NCBI GenBank assembly: GCA_030745655.1
Contig: JASLOE010000001.1
Span: forward strand, 69,351-112,721
Source of the DNA: Nitrososphaerales archaeon
Lineage (GTDB): Archaea; Thermoproteota; Nitrososphaeria; Nitrososphaerales; JACPRH01
Direction: 5' to 3'
DNA: 43,371 nt
Below, piece by piece: positions 42,083 through 43,371 of the stretch (position 1 is the stretch's first letter; the number at the start of each line of letters is the position of its first letter). Under the pieces are notes generated by a model. The model was not told the origin of the DNA. It did no database searches and saw only the letters and a program-made list of their open reading frames with translations. The translations under genes were made by a program, and so were the position numbers.

Positions 42083-43371
42083 TTAAATTGATAAAAGGTC
42101 TTTTAATGCAGCATCTTCTGTTTTTAGTTTAATGCCTTCATTTTCTCTTTTATCAATATATGATGAGATTATTTGTTTTATTTTCGTTTGATCTAGTTTT
42201 CCCCAAGGAGTTTCAGGTTCAAGGAATCTTTTGGGAATTCTTATATTGCTCATCTCAAATCCTTCCTGAACCTTGTATTTCAGGAAATTATGTGTAATTT
42301 CTTTACCGAGAGCCATAAGGCCTTCTGGAGAGTAATCCATATCTAATGCTTTGAGTATTTTAGAGATAGTTTCCTTTGAATATGCTTTTCTGGCAAAGTA
42401 GCAGATACCTAAGGAGTACATTATGTAGAGCCAATCTTCATTTTCTATTAAATAATCTGCCATTTCGTCGGCATTGAATGGTTTCCCGAGTTGAGTTTGG
42501 TCATATGAGTATCCGGCATTGCTAAGATGAGAATGCCTCGCACCTACTACTGTCCCAGCTATCGTTCCGTATCCTGTCATGTATCCTGGAGGACCGTTTC
42601 CACCTAAAGATACTGAGAAGTCTTTACCACCATATTTCTCAGCAGCAGCATCTATACCTCTTGCCAAGGCGACATAAAGAGGAGATTTTGCATTTGCAAT
42701 ATTCTTCAGCATAATACCGTATGTTTCAGCATCACCCCATGTCGGTTTTAGTTTCTGAGTGTCTTTTTCTGTTATTATCTTATTTTCAAAGGCTTCTGTG
42801 ACCCAACCAAGAACATTACCAGCTGTCATTGCGTCTAACCCTAGGTCTTCACAGATGTCTATTAGATGGAGTAATCCGTCGTAATCGCTTATACAAAGAT
42901 TAGAACCTAATGCATACATTGGCTCATAGTTGTATGGGATCAATTTACTTTCTTTGAAAACTTCTGGCCGTCCTCGTTCATGTGCTGGTTTGAACTCATT
43001 TTTTATGTCAGCCAAATGGACACATGCAATTGGGCAGCTTGCACATGATATCTTTCGTTCCAGTCTTGATTCAGCTATTACTTCACCAGATATCTTATCA
43101 GCATCTTCAAACCGAGTCTTTTTGAAGTTCTTGGTTGGGAGAGCACCAAGTTCATTTAGCATGAGGACATTTGAAGGGGTTCCATAATCATGGTACTTCA
43201 CCATAATATCAGTACCAACTATGTCATTGTAAGTCTGCTCATAGAATTTCTTGACACTTAGTGCATTTTCTAAAGTAATGCCTTCTGAGCCACGTGCAGA
43301 TATTGCTTTAAGTTTCTTACTCCCAAAGATAGCTCCTAGACCTAAGCGACCAAAATGATGGTATCTATCCA
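42083..43371 (-). CDS. Aldehyde:ferredoxin oxidoreductase family protein, N-terminus beyond window
   Basis: A tungstopterin oxidoreductase homologue. The frame is open to the right edge, with RYHHFGRLGLGAIFGSKKLK near the edge, so about 429 residues of a family near 600 are seen. CASCPIAC gives three [4Fe-4S] Cys ligands, and YSLGICYF holds the fourth. The pterin-binding Asp of the usual DSLGLC motif reads Tyr here. MYALGSNLCISDYDG and LGLDAMTAGNVLGW are also typical. The apparent start at 43204 is internal. The substrate cannot be told; the changed pterin motif marks a divergent subfamily. Ferredoxin would be the expected electron acceptor. Confidence 0.9.
   Translation of the reverse strand, partial: DRYHHFGRLGLGAIFGSKKLKAISARGSEGITLENALSVKKFYEQTYNDIVGTDIMVKYHDYGTPSNVLMLNELGALPTKNFKKTRFEDADKISGEVIAESRLERKISCASCPIACVHLADIKNEFKPAHERGRPEVFKESKLIPYNYEPMYALGSNLCISDYDGLLHLIDICEDLGLDAMTAGNVLGWVTEAFENKIITEKDTQKLKPTWGDAETYGIMLKNIANAKSPLYVALARGIDAAAEKYGGKDFSVSLGGNGPPGYMTGYGTIAGTVVGARHSHLSNAGYSYDQTQLGKPFNADEMADYLIENEDWLYIMYSLGICYFARKAYSKETISKILKALDMDYSPEGLMALGKEITHNFLKYKVQEGFEMSNIRIPKRFLEPETPWGKLDQTKIKQIISSYIDKRENEGIKLKTEDAALKDLLSI

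Noticed and set aside
1-43371. Insertion sequences, integrases, CRISPR arrays or rRNA genes
   Set aside because: No transposase or recombinase motifs, no spaced direct repeats and no rRNA-like sequence were seen on either strand.

Overview
The window is an AT-rich archaeal chromosome segment. The archaeal assignment is secure: it carries TFB, a TFE-beta-like factor, RpoP, Gar1, fibrillarin/Nop5, GatD/GatE, a family B DNA polymerase, archaeal TyrRS and Trm1. The S30e gene and the TFE-beta-like protein point to the TACK side of the archaea rather than to Euryarchaeota. The mix of a secreted PQQ-type quinoprotein with an otherwise thaumarchaeal-looking housekeeping set suggests a non-ammonia-oxidising, heterotrophic relative of Thaumarchaeota. 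The aldehyde:ferredoxin oxidoreductase family gene and the CODH-type nickel accessory genes would also fit Bathyarchaeia-like or basal, partly anaerobic lineages. This placement is inference. Many genes appear to start with TTG. Layout: 1-7.5 kb holds information processing and glycan genes (trm1, an rlmE-like methyltransferase, TFE-beta, tfb, gar1, rpsJ, an AbrB regulator, rpoP, a DPM1-like glycosyltransferase, a DegT aminotransferase, tyrS). 7.7-14.2 kb holds two small membrane proteins, polB, and a molybdenum/tungsten cofactor cluster mobA-moeA-mobB. 14.2-24.7 kb holds gatDE, purA, a cis-prenyltransferase, a DUF373 membrane protein, a coiled-coil protein, rnhB, and the C/D-box RNP genes flpA/nop5. 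24.8-27.4 kb holds pyrD-pyrK, rps30e (58 codons) and a small membrane protein. After about 27.4 kb the content changes to accessory, transport and redox genes. These are a membrane-anchored quinoprotein with a Thr-rich stalk, a NosFY-like ABC exporter, a cooT-cooC-cooC nickel-maturation operon without a CODH in view, and two sets of CUT1-type sugar ABC genes (two permease pairs, two MalK-type ATPases) with no recognisable solute-binding protein. Between them lie two paralogous membrane-anchored COX2-like cupredoxins that have lost the copper loop, an alpha/beta-hydrolase whose nucleophile Ser is replaced by Gln, and a partial AOR-family tungstoenzyme running off the right edge. How the genes fit together (inference): the cis-prenyltransferase and the DPM1-like enzyme would make the polyprenyl-phosphate-sugar donors for surface glycosylation, and the stalked quinoprotein and membrane-anchored cupredoxin-like proteins would sit on that surface. 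MobA/MoeA/MobB and CooC/CooT would supply Mo/W and Ni sites for oxidoreductases, of which the AOR homologue is one. The sugar transporters would feed heterotrophic metabolism. The least ordinary parts are the accessory block at 27.7-43.4 kb (degenerate cupredoxins next to ABC genes, the pseudo-hydrolase, an operator-like dyad around a TATA box, orphan nickel chaperones) and several tiny ORFs that standard length cut-offs would miss.
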